A DNA stretch of 64,000 nucleotides. Origin: Rhizophlyctis rosea. Lineage: Eukaryota; Chytridiomycota; Chytridiomycetes; Rhizophlyctidales; Rhizophlyctidaceae. The stretch covers positions 62,001-126,000 of the forward strand of contig JADGJC010000077.1 in assembly GCA_027596075.1 (NCBI GenBank). Reading direction: 5' to 3'. Positions 1 through 11,530 of the stretch are shown here, piece by piece; the first letter of the stretch is position 1; each line of letters opens with the position of its first letter. A program made the translations under genes and the position numbers. The notes beneath the pieces were generated by a model. That model searched no databases and was not told the DNA's origin. It was given only the letters and a program-made list of their open reading frames with translations.

Positions 1-3000
1 TGAGTTACCTCCTTCTGATCGCCCTCCGCTTGAGTGCAATCCGATGCCCATTAATGCCCCATGCCGATCATTTCCTCCAGAAGTTGATCCCAAGAACTCG
101 GTGAGCCGCCCCGTCATACCCGCCGCGGCGTTGGAAGAGTGGCCACTTTCCGTTATTCGGCGGAAATCCGTCGCCGTTCCGCTGCCGAAGCGAACGACTT
201 GGTCGGCCATTGCTTCCAGAATATCCGACGACCTTAGGTATCTCAGCAATATGTCCGCTGTATGCAACCGAATCGTATGTGAGCAATCGTATAGAAAGAT
301 CACTCATGCTGAGAACTCACGTTTATCCCATAAATTCAAAACCAAATAGTATAGTATATCATTATGTAATCGTAAAGACTCTCGTAGTATCTAGTGCGAA
401 CAATGAATGGCACATTCGCAATCTTGTTGATGCACCGCATAGCTCTCACCTGCAGTTGTGTATGATTGCCCAACCTGCCAGCAGTGTAATGCTCATCGAA
501 GAATCGAGCGAGTTTCTGCCCCAACACTTAATTAGATCCGTAGATGGAAAGATTTGTTTTGCAAGGCTAGAGACTTTACTTTTTGTGTTTCCGGCGGGAA
601 GTGATTCGTTTTTGTAAGACGAAGTTCATTTGTTTTGCTATCTTTGTCTCGCTTCCCACCACCAGCACCACTGAGGGGGAAATTTGATTAATCCTCAAGA
701 ACTTTTGATGATCAAGATGCAAGAAGGTTGACTTACCCCAATTTGGGAAGCATCTGCACCAACCGCTCCATCGCACCCGCCGTTTCACCCGATATGAACA
801 ACGTAAGCTCCGGCGGATACCTCCTCTTCACAAACCATATGAAGCCCGCCAAAGGAGAGACCCACGCAATTATAATCAAGCCCGTCCCTATAGCGCCCGC
901 CTTCACATCCGAGTTACCGGCAGCAATGCCATGCGTAATTATGGAACACACTGCCGTTCCCAGCGTCATCAATGTCACGACTCGTGCCAGTTTCTGAACC
1001 CATACCACATTGTTGGTATTGTATGACCACGTGTAAATGGCCATTGCAACGTCTACGATGAACAGGATCCCCAGAGAGTACCAATACATGTTGAAGAAGA
1101 ACCGGTTGATGATGGCGTGATAGAGGCGAATCATGAGGGATATTACGACGTGTATTTGGTCGTCTTTGATGTCCAGCCCGTCTTGGATTTCCTTGATTAA
1201 GAGATAAGAGATTGTTCATGTACATTTCAAAGATCCCGTAATTTTGATGAACTCACCTGCCATACATGTGCCTGCCTCAACTGTAGGGGCACAAAACATA
1301 TCAACACGACCCACGATGTCGCCACATAGCCCCAATGCTCTTTGCCCCAACATGAAACCGTACAAGACATGTCCATCATCGATATTCCGTAATCGCCATA
1401 GCGACAGTCGGACAACTTCAGTAGCGCCTGCACGATTGGGATAAAGCCGAAGTTTCCACAAAACATCAATCTGAAATTGTTTGGCCATCGAGTGATTAAT
1501 TCAAGAAATCCAAATCCAATTAGCGAACACTCGGCACTTACATATAAGTCGCTGGTTGTAAGAAATATTTTCCCCAAGTGAACTGTGCCAGCTTATGTGC
1601 CGCACCCGACCAGAATGTTATGGTATATACAAGCCACAGAGGCAACAAAACGCCGAGGATGATGATGTAGTACCATGTGAAATCGAAGAAGAACCCGACC
1701 CACGCAATGCCACCAGATACGGAATCGAAATACGTCATCCACTCCGGAACGCTTAAGATCAAGACCGTGCTATACTGCAGCCAGTCACCCATCAGCGCAC
1801 CAACAGCTCTGAGTTGATGCGGAACACAATTCAATCAGTGATGTGTAAGAACCAGTAAGTATCGTCTGCACTCACAAGTAGTTCGCCGTAGTAGGCCTCG
1901 CTTGCCAAATCGTCATGGTGATGCTTGTCGATGAAACGGACTTCGGCACTACCTTCTCCTGTTTTCCTTCTTCTGCCTTCCCATCCTTTTCATCCGCAAG
2001 TGACCTTCCCCGCCGCAAATAGTTTCGTATCAGGTAAATCGCATACATCGTGTTGGCAATAAGCAGGAACGACACATAAGACCAAAGCGATATGGCTGCT
2101 TCGGGAAAGTCATCAAAGTTGTCCAGGAGGTCGTGGAAAGATCTGGGCACAGTTTACAGAGTCAGCACTTTGATTTGGATTACAAGAAGAGCGGCCTCAA
2201 TGAAATTTAATGATGTCATTCCATACCTTCTTGCAGTAGCGTTCCTCAACAAATCGCAATAGTTTGGGCATGAGGAATTTGTCCGTGGTGATCCAATGGC
2301 AAGACAGTCCGGGGTGAAAAGGTAATTGATGCTCCAGCATGCGCGGGCGATAGCCGCCTCCGGTGCTACACCTTTGTACATTATCTCGGTCATCATGTAA
2401 CGGGCTGGGTGAACAGATTCAAAGTCTGCCATTTGCGGAAATTGTATGTCTGGATACCTGCCGTTAGACAAATGTCGGAGTTAAAAAGAGATTCGCGATC
2501 GACGGGCCATCCATGGGCATGAACTCAACTGGATAGGTGTTGCAGCTTTGAGCTAGGTGGATTAAAGCCAACGCTGAATGTTATTATGATAGGATACCAA
2601 TTATGATCACCTAAAGCAGAAGGACCTTACCTGCTTTGCAATGACCGCCAGCACCGTGTCGTTCTTCCAGTTGTCAATGAGATCATCGTAAGGTGGAGGT
2701 ACCCCCGTATACTGCGATCCAATCAAAATCTGCATTTCTGTATCCAGCATTTCTTTAACAAACTCCCATGCCAAGTCCGGATGTTTGGTGCAGTTCACAA
2801 TCGCCAGTCCTGACCCTCCGAGAACTGCGCGAAGTAGCATGGTGAGTGTTCGCACAAGCGCAATTACAAAGATGAAGTCCCCGGTCAACCCACAGCTCTT
2901 GGCGGGCATGTGCGCTAGCCCCAGCTGCCCGGTGGTCTCGTTAAACAGATCCTTCCCTCCCGGAGCCATGTACAGGTTGATGATGTTCGTACTTCCGGCC

Positions 3001-4620
3001 CACATAATTCCCGGCACTCCAAGGTCTAATTGTTGAGCCCAACCTCCAAGGTCCGGCTGATTGATCGGACTACCCAACGGGTCTCCATACCAGGGAGCTT
3101 GCGTTGTGTTCAGGTAGTCAACGACTTTGGTGCGGTTGTAGATATCGGTATTTCCGCTCTTGTCTCGCAGCCAGATCCCTCCTATTACGTCAGTCATGAT
3201 TCGCCGTAGTCCGTCGCTGCCCCATCCACACTTGTTCGCCATAGGCCTGTTCCAAGCGGCTTCCGAACTATCCACCTTCACTATCTGGACGTTGTACATT
3301 GCATCGCGGGCTATCACTGATAGAAACTTTGGATACAGGTGAGTATATCATTCTACGGAGTCACCACGCTGCGACCGAGGTTGCCCGGGCCGAATGTATA
3401 CCTTACTCTCCTCGTCATAATCTGACCGAAAGGTGAATCTGATACGTGGAAAGACAAGTCAACATTACAAAGGATACGTGTCAATGAGATCAATGTTTCA
3501 TACCCAAATCCTACACCCGACTCCCATATCTTTCGAGAGTATTCAACAATTTTGGCCCAATTCCACGTGTTCTCGGGCCATTTGACTGCCGGTGGAGGCA
3601 ATGTCAAATTCAGCATATTGAAAACTGTCCGATTGTACACAAGTAGCCGCGTATCGGCACTCAGAGGCACTGTTGAGACAATGAATCAAGGTCGTTCTTC
3701 AGCAATGTGCCAATGATAATGACTCACCGGCCATTGGCTTTGCATCCTTAGTGTAGTAATCGTAGTAGCTGTGTATTCGGAAGGGTGGAGATCAACTGTT
3801 AGGACAGTCCTCACCAATAGTGTGACAAAATCATGTTTGCTCGCATACTGACGCATATTTCTGCATCTCGTCTCTCAACCCACGTCCCGTATCTCTAAAG
3901 AATGTTGTGAACTGCTTTTCAAGTGATTGCAGTTGATTGCTAGCCCAGGCTCTTGCAAACTACCGGAAATATATCAACATTGTTAATTTGAAGCAAAGAT
4001 TTTGAATACATTTGAGCTTACCTGTGTGGTGCCCATATTGACAACATCAGGGCATTCAGGAGCCCACAAATACCCACCTGGGGCTGTTCTGGTGCCCGCA
4101 TCGCAGTATTGACTCTGCACGATGTCCCCCCAACCTCGGTACACCAACTTCCACCGTACAGTATCTTCACCTGTCGTCAAATTTCGGGATGCGTTGATGG
4201 CTAATTGGATACCGTACAACATTGGCGAGAAAAGATTATTGCTTGGCGTCCACAAAACCATCTGCGAGAGTTAACGTTAATCTAGTTTTGCGGCATCATT
4301 GGAGATGGGACGTACACTGGTCTTGGCCGTAGAATTTCCAACTTCATAGTAAGCAGCGTATCTGCTCGGATAGAAGAATCTGATTTCAAGAAAAAGAAGA
4401 TGAGTGTTTCAAGTGCATACACCTCCAAAAACATTTCTACTCACGGTGCCAAAGGATTCGTTGCTTCATTCAACAATATTCCATTCTGATTGTATTCTCT
4501 TACAGAAGGAAGGCCCGGCCAATTAGCAGGCGACAATTGCTCGCCAGCATTTGCACGTCCTCGCAGCGCAAGCAACAGAAGCAACAAGGACGCTATGAAG
4601 CGTCTGATGTGTTCCGCCAT
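1..4620 (-). CDS. Solute-binding domain fused to multi-pass membrane domain (putative chemoreceptor), 3' end missing
   Basis: Intron-rich gene starting at 4620 with a signal peptide (long Leu run after MAEHIRRF). Exons read include 4620-4445, about 4378-4316, 4261-4022, 3958-3853, 3768-3727, from 3671, 3317-2633, and membrane exons between 2471 and 736; the last exon seen ends at 9 with a GTAACT donor, so the 3' end lies outside. The lumenal part resembles extracellular solute-binding protein family 1: PLSADTRLLVYN near 3660, a GGSGLAI block near 2815, and WEFVKEML near 2755. It is followed by hydrophobic segments (2100-2040, 1790-1620, 1500-1290, 1130-800). The motif around DCRYGDYG...W (about 1410-1330) resembles TRP-like or orphan multi-TM domains more than class C GPCRs. 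A bacterial periplasmic module on a eukaryotic membrane domain suggests a sugar or nutrient receptor; the ligand is unknown. The tail carries a Gly/Ser-rich cytoplasmic stretch. Confidence 0.72.
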
Positions 4621-5605
4621 TTCGTCGTCTGGACGCAGCTGGTAGACACTTCCAGAATTACAATATGCTGCGAACCGACTATGATGCTATCGGAAGCATG
4701 GCAAAAGGATTTGGTGGTTCTGACGGGTGATTTAAGTAAGCGGGGCGCCAGGAGAGATTGACGGAAGGGGGAGGGCAAAATTAATGAAAGGGCTACTATA
4801 GTGTTATCTTGAGGTTTAGTACGGGGATGAAGGAGCCCAGTTCTTCAGATATTCCATCAATGACTTCGACGTGAATGCATGTAAAAGAAAGAAGCAATCG
4901 CTTTCACCCATCCGGATCGGAGACCAACGAACCACATTCGCGGTTGTCCGGAGACTTTGCCACGCCCGATCAAGCTGGCACACGACCTACTGGTATTCCA
5001 CTATCATACCATACACGCATTTAGGGTTGTGTTTTGCGACGCCAAACTGAATGTCAATCACAACATCTGTTGCCCGAACCTCCCTGTGCTTCGGGCCCAG
5101 ACCGTTTCTCAATGGTAAGGGGGTGTTGGGACTCGGGACCCTTATTGCAGTCCTTTCATCAATCAGGTCGATCATGGCTTGTGGCGTTGGGCAGGGTCGT
5201 GCTTACCAAGCAAAGTTCCCGTGTCACCCACTGCAAGGGCCCAAGTTCGAACCTGCTCTTTCTGCTCAGTCCGCTCCATCTTTTCTGCCCACAGACGTGG
5301 TCTCTCCGCATTACTTGAGCATCGATTCTGCTTTTGCTGAGACCTTACAACAGCATATTTCACACACAATTGTCAAAGAACCCTAGGGCAAAACTTACCT
5401 GCCAATAATTTGCTCCTCCTTCACTAAACTCGCAAAATGCTGGCCGACACTGTAAGTGGACCGTACACCATGCCGCCAGGTCTTACCTGGTTGGAGATGC
5501 GAAGGAACCCAGTGGAGAAGGACCCAAAGGGGTAGGTCCTCTGAGACGTACAATCAAAAAATGGTTCTACGCAACCCTGCTGAGCGACTTTCAGAAACAC
5601 ACTCA
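4621..5605. other. Intergenic region between divergent genes
   Basis: About 1 kb separating the receptor gene (-) from DNAAF1 (+), so it should hold both promoters. An ATG at 5437 opens a 32-codon reading frame that ends at a possible GTAGGT donor at 5532, but splicing that donor to the CAG acceptor at about 5610 breaks the DNAAF1 frame. It could be an upstream ORF or a mis-read 5' exon. No other gene seen. Confidence 0.5.
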
Positions 5606-7833
5606 TGACAGAGCGGTATATCAAACATCTGTGCAAAGAGCAGAAGCTGTATAGTACTCCAGAACTCAACGACAAGTTGTATCTGCATTTCAAAGGTGTG
5701 CACCATCAATAGCATTGCTGGAATCATTGTGCTCATGCTCCTCACATCAGGATTTGCAAAAATCGAGAACTTGGAAAAGTACACTGGACTGAAATCTATT
5801 TGGCTGGAAGGAAACGGTATCACAAATATCGAGGGATTAGGTGCGTGCAATGAGTCCGCTCGAGCATGTCTGTTTCAAGTATATCCAACACTCATATACG
5901 CCTTGCATAGATACATTGACGGAGCTGCGTTGCCTGTAAGTCTTACCTGCATGTCCTCAACATGAATACCCTCCCCTCACAGCCTCCCTCAGCTTCCTAC
6001 AACAAAACTGCATCGAAAAGATTTGCAATCTTAAAACCCTAATTCACGTTGATACAATCAACCTGAGCAACAATCTCATCAAGAAGATTGAAAATCTCAG
6101 TATGCTGCCAGTGTTGAAAACCGTGCAGGTCGCTCACAATTTTTTGAGGAGTGCGGATGATATCCAGCACTTGGTGGATTGTGAGCAGATCAGGTTAATG
6201 GGAAAGTTTTGAATGAAATGTTAAGCTTTTGAGTGCTAACCCTTCACAAACAGTATCCTCGATCTGTCCCACAACAAGCTGGAAGATCCAGACATCGTAG
6301 AAGTATTTGCGCAAATGCCCAACCTGGTATGTATGACCTATTGCAACCAATCAACTTCATCCTCATAGACTGAAGAATCTTACGTTTGTTGCAGGCCGTC
6401 CTCAACCTAATGTCAAACCCCGTCATCTCAAAAATCCAAAACTATCGCCGGACGATGGTTTCGCGATGCAAGAGTTTGACTTATTTGGATGATCGACCTG
6501 TGTTTGATAACGAGAGACGTGCCACTGAAGCTTGGTGTGTAGATTTTGGGACATGAACCTGAATTTTGTGGTACTAAAATAGCATGCTATGACAGGGCTG
6601 CTGGAGGCGTAGAAGCCGAAAGAGCCGAGCGTACTCGCATGCGCGAAGAAGAGTTGGCACAGCAGAACAGGAATTTCGAGGGTGAGATAGCACAGTGCAT
6701 TGTGGTGGCGTTTTATGCAATGACCATAACCCACTTTATTGCCCTCAGCACTTAAAAAACTGCAAGAAGAAGCCCGAGCGCGCCGCAGAGAACAATTTGG
6801 TGACGAGGAAGAACCAACGTTCGGACCCAAGCTTACGGAATTGCGCGATGACATGTTGAAAAGGGTTGATTTCGGCGGGGAGGACAACAATGAGCAGGAG
6901 AGTGATGAACAGGAGGACGCTGCTGAGGAAGATACGGAAACCAAGCCCCCAGTGCGACGATTTACTCAGCTTTCCATGGCGGGTATAGTGATTGGTGGTG
7001 ATGAAGCGGAGGACCAGGAGGAAGATGCCAGTGATGAGGAAGAACCAGGCGAAATCATCAGGATTAGGAGCAACGTGACGGAGAAAACGTCCAAACCACT
7101 AGTAGAAGAAGTCAATCCCGGAGAGGACGTTCCCGCTCTCGAAGATGCCACAGAGGAAGTCGAGCTCCTCCGCAAAACTCAATCTCAAAACCAGGACACC
7201 TCCTCCACATCCAAACGCGTCAGATTCCAAGACCGCGACCTCCTCGACGAAATCTACGAAGCCCAAACCGCCGACACGATCTCCAACTCCAACGCGGCCC
7301 CACCATCACACCAAACCCCCACCCAATCCTTCTTCGAATCCCTGACATCATCCCTCAAACCCCAAGCCTGGACCCCACCACCACCCCGTTCCTCCCTCCC
7401 AGTCTCGAAAATCGAAGTCCTCGATTCAGACGAGGAGGAGGAACCGACAGCAAAGGACGACGTTTCCAAAAACCCACATGACTTTAATTACTTCCCGCTT
7501 CCTAAACGCAAGAACTCCATCGCGAAGGAACAGCAAAGGTCGCAATTTGTTCAACCTATAGCGGAACCCGCGGAACTGGAAGGTCACAAGCAACAGACGT
7601 CGCCGATGGCCAATAAACCAACTCCCCCGCCAGCAACCTCACAGAAGGCCTCCATCCTCGCAACCCGCAAGCTCCTAGAGGAAATCACCAACCCAGCAGA
7701 CGAGACCACGGAAGATTCGCGGGACAAGCAAAACCACCACAAGCCCTCCAGGCCGCTAATCATCGACATGGATAGCGATGATGAAAGCGACGGGGAGGAT
7801 AATCGTTTGGAGGAGGTGAAGAATGCGTGGTAG
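5606..7833 (+). CDS. DNAAF1: Dynein axonemal assembly factor 1 (LRRC50/ODA7)
   Basis: Cytoplasmic leucine-rich-repeat protein needed to preassemble outer and inner dynein arms for motile flagella. Exons: 5606-5695, 5751-5840, 5911-5935 (25-nt microexon), 5993-6193, 6254-6326, 6395-6534, 6596-6681, 6749-7833. The start [16 protein letters not shown] lines up with the internal MTK...LCKQHKLY of vertebrate LRRC50 and is followed by TPELND.LYLHFKGF. SDS22-type LRRs follow ([37 protein letters not shown]), then the family LRR cap: [25 protein letters not shown] and a single-Trp EAWAAGG at the end of exons 6-7. The long last exon encodes an acidic, low-complexity tail, as in other DNAAF1 proteins. 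An upstream exon from 5437 is possible. Its presence shows the organism builds motile flagella. Confidence 0.95.
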
Positions 7834-8083
7834 GTGTTTGGTAGTGGTTGGATCGCACAGTAGCAACGACGGGCTCCGCCGGATAACGAGGTGTAAAGGA
7901 AAAGAGGAGAAACCCATGGTTGCTGTTTACTATAAGGGAGGGCTATATACATGTACTATATAACAAATCTTCACATCCATTCTACGCATCTGGCCTATTG
8001 ATTGACGCACCGTGAGCCCATTAACCCCAAACTCCGCCACAAATGTCAAGCCTACCTAAACAACGCACACCTCCATTCAGCCA

Positions 8084-11000
8084 CTAAGCATCGACCTTAA
8101 TCAAATCTACAAACACCGACTCGTCAATCGCCAAAAGTAACTGCAAATCCGGCTAGAACGTTCGAGGGAAAAAAGTTTAACAAAAATCTCCGATGGCATC
8201 CGAATAACAGCCCAGCACAAAACACATACCGTCAGCTCATCGCCGCAACATTTACGCAATAGATCCACGATAGTTCGGAGGCTACGTTCCAACTCTAAGG
8301 TAGAAAGTCGGTCACCCCATAGGCTTCTTTTTCTTCCATTCCAAACAATGAACGCACCTCTCTCCTTCCCCTCATCCACCTCCCCACCGAATCTTCCTTC
8401 CTTCACCCGAAGCCCTCTCCAAACCTCCGCAACAGCCTTCAACACGACACCTCGGTACACCGGCACCCTTCACAAGCTGAAAGATTAGCAAAGATTGACC
8501 ACCAGTACCGGCACATACGGAACATCACAACCCACCGAGGCCAACAAGTCCTAATCACCGCCACAACCGTCTCCGCCGCCACGCCCTGCGTCTCAACATC
8601 ACCCTGATGCATCTCAAGTATGTCGCATGCGGATCCCAATGTCGGCTAAAATACAAGAAAGCGCCAAAGGAACATGTTAATGGACTCCATCTAACCACAC
8701 ATCTCAACAACACACCCTTTCTACCACAAAAACACCGCATTACGCCCGAGAAGACTAATGCCTCCAAAACCCACCTTCAAATACTTAACCCCAACAATCC
8801 CCAAACACCCCATAACCCTCCCAACACCCTTCAACAAAATCCTCAAAACCTCCACCTTATCCCCCATCGCCAACGAAAGTTGCCGTAACACATAATCTTC
8901 CAAAATCCGTTCCATCCTCGCATAATACGCCTCAGACTCTCTGACTTCAATCACCGGCACTAGGTCAATGATTGTTAATAAAGCGAGGCGCAGGAGGGGT
9001 GGGTGGGTGTGGTATGTTAGGGTGCGGGAGATTGACTGGTAGGGAAGGGGTGTTAGAGGAGGTGAGAGGGACGGGGATAATACGAGGGGGGGAAGGGTTA
9101 CCTCGAAGAATAGGTCGCCTAACCCTGTTCGTCGAATATCCGCTGGTGCGGAATTTTCGATAACGACATGACGCAACAGCTGTACTCCGCGCTGTTTATA
9201 TTGCGGTTCCCAGTCGTCGAGGAGGGTTAGGAGGGGCGGGAAGATGAGGTGTTGAATTGGACTGAAATCTGGGTGCTGCAGGAAAACAAATGATGTCACC
9301 AATGTCTGTCAAGCGTCACATCTTCGGTATCAAGCCGACAAGTCCCCCTTTATCAAACTAACCTTAACCTCCCCAACAAACCAAACCAAAACCTCAACAC
9401 ACTCCACCCTATCCACCTTCCACGCCTGATCCTGGAAATCCACCTCCTTCCCACCACCATCCTTAACAGCCTTCCTCTCCCGATGCTGCTTATACTCAAC
9501 ATGCGGGTGCTGGAAATACGGACGAACAACATCTCCAAGAACCCGCTTGATGTTCATCGTTACGAGTTGTTGTGTCGATTTAACGGATTTACATGCCGTG
9601 ATGAGGAGTTTGAGGAGATCTGAAGGTGAAGGTTTACTGTTAGTTATTTGCAGAACAAGAAGGCGACATGGCGGAAATTCCAAACCTTTAGCTGCACACC
9701 GCGTTTCGTTTGTCGTCCACCGTAATTGGTCATCACCCAGCACCGACGCGCAAAACACAAGCAAGTCGAATACTACGTCGTCATCTCCGCGCTGTTTTCA
9801 CAGATTTCGTCAATGACACGAGATTGATTGGTCACCTACGCGTGCTCAAACACTTTACCAAAACAGTCCCATCCGCCACACAACACCGGAGCATAACATC
9901 CAGCAACCTAGTAACTTGCAACAACGTTTGTCTGAAGGCATCTACCTGAGACAGGAGGTTCTGATCTTCCCCTAATTTCGAAACATACAGTAAACCTTCT
10001 GCGAAATATACTGAGAAAGGAAACCTCCATCCCCTTACCAGTCGTAAGATCCTTAGCAAAAAAAGACGGAACCCTTATTCTCCGCACTAGATGTGTGATA
10101 TCATCTTCATACTTCAAAGGCTGCAACCGCCCATTGAGACTACTTCGACCGAGCTCGGCATCCGTATCCGTTCCGTCGCGTGCCGGTAGGTCCACACGAG
10201 CTGTGTACATCGATATCAAAGCCGCGATGGTTTGAAGGGTCTACACCGCACTCATTTGAGCCCAATTTTCGAAAGCGGGAACATAGCAAAGAGTTCACCA
10301 CTGACCGGCATGTTTTTAGAATCACCAAGCAGCACATCTAGGTCAAATGCAGCATGAACAGCGGTCAGCTGGAGCGCAGCGACTCGTACATGGTTTGATT
10401 TGTCATGAGCTGATTTGAGGACTGCGGATGAGAGGGAGGTTATGTTTTCTTTGGGCAGATCTGTGTTTGTCGATTTGGAGAAGTCTAACATGGCGCGGAT
10501 AGCCTATGATAATTGTGATAATGAATGATAAAGATGTTTATTCTTGAATATTTGAGTCTTTTATACATGTCCATTCCCAATAACAAGACAGCCCAACTAT
10601 CATGACTAAGAATCTAACCTTAAATAACGCTTCCACTGTTACGGGATTCCACTGCTCAACCTTCGACGAACTCGCCAGCGCCGCCATCTGCTGAAGACGA
10701 CGCAAATGTATCTCTGCGGTGGAGTCTAACGTCGACCGAGATATTCGTCCATTGAAAGTTTCCGTTACAAATTCAAGCCACGGCAGCAGAATGTCCTCCT
10801 CTTCCGTTTGCGGCAATATGTCCTCAAAAACGGCCGCGATACAACGTTGTACCACAGTGCCATAATGCGGAGTGCCATTTTGGGTTGCGTCTGACGGTGC
10901 GGTCTTTGCGTTGAAAGCGTTCAGAAACTGAAGAGATGCATGTGAGGAGCAGGCGTCAACTTCCAATCGAATGTTAGGTTGAGGACGGTGGGACTTACAC

Positions 11001-11275
11001 GTCCAAGAAGTGATGTGACTGCCTTAATGGGAACGCTTTGTTTACTGACGTCCAGACGGTGAACAATAGCGTCGCCTAGGACGTCAAGCGGAAGTATGCC
11101 CGCACCTGCAGTAACAGACGGGTCGGTGAGTGTTTCCAAGACGGAGAAACAGTCCAGTCTAGCGATTCTACGTGCCTTCCGGTGTATTGCTTTGTATTCG
11201 TTGAGCGAAATCAGCCTCCAGCAGCGCATAGAGCTCTGCTGGTAGGGACACCGTCTCGGTCTGATCCGATGACAT
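8084..11275 (-). CDS. TTI2: TTI2-like HEAT-repeat protein (TELO2-interacting protein 2) with N-terminal extension
   Basis: TTI2 is part of the Tel2-Tti1-Tti2 (TTT) cochaperone that helps HSP90/R2TP fold PIKK kinases. The C-terminal half matches the family: PPLLTLLDDWEPQYKQRG and the RRTGLGDLFFE block (about 9240-9110), LLTIIDLVPVIE near 8970, GIVGVKYLK near 8790, and the conserved VIRTCWPR near 8550. The last codons read LLLAIDESVF and stop at 8086-8084. Upstream exons at 11229-10999, 10928-10621, 10506-10311 and 10242-10040 encode helical HEAT-like sequence. The first 27 codons from the ATG at 11275 are in a different frame from the rest; see findings. The region above 10252 could instead be a separate small HEAT gene, because a frame there ends with its own stop at 10252. 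A 255-bp gap separates it head to head from DNAI7. Confidence 0.75.
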
Positions 11276-11530
11276 TCTTGAGGCGTGATATTATTAGATC
11301 GTGCAGAAGAAGTTGCTCTGAAAGCTCTGGTCTCTGGTCTGAGATGGAGAAGATCATGAAGTTGGCGTGGCGTTACATTTCAGCCAGCCACGTGTCAATT
11401 CCTGCTGTGCCATCTTACACGAAACAGGACCCTCGTGTTTGGTGGATGTACTTGTCTTCCCGGCCCCATCCGCGACAAAATCTGCCGACTACATCCCACC
11501 ACCCAATTGATTACACACTCCACCACCAAA

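Noticed and set aside
1..4620. Class C GPCR identity for the membrane half of the receptor
   Set aside because: The TM order and the motif around DCRYGDYG do not look like a class C 7TM domain; kept as an unnamed multi-pass domain.
5180..5290. tRNA-like B box (AAGTTCGAACC)
   Set aside because: The T-stem bases do not pair and no matching A box, anticodon arm or acceptor stem can be drawn.
10252..11275. DNAAF5/HEATR2 identity for the N-terminal exons of the TTI2-like gene
   Set aside because: Only a vague HEAT-like resemblance; no block alignment as clear as the TTI2 match downstream.
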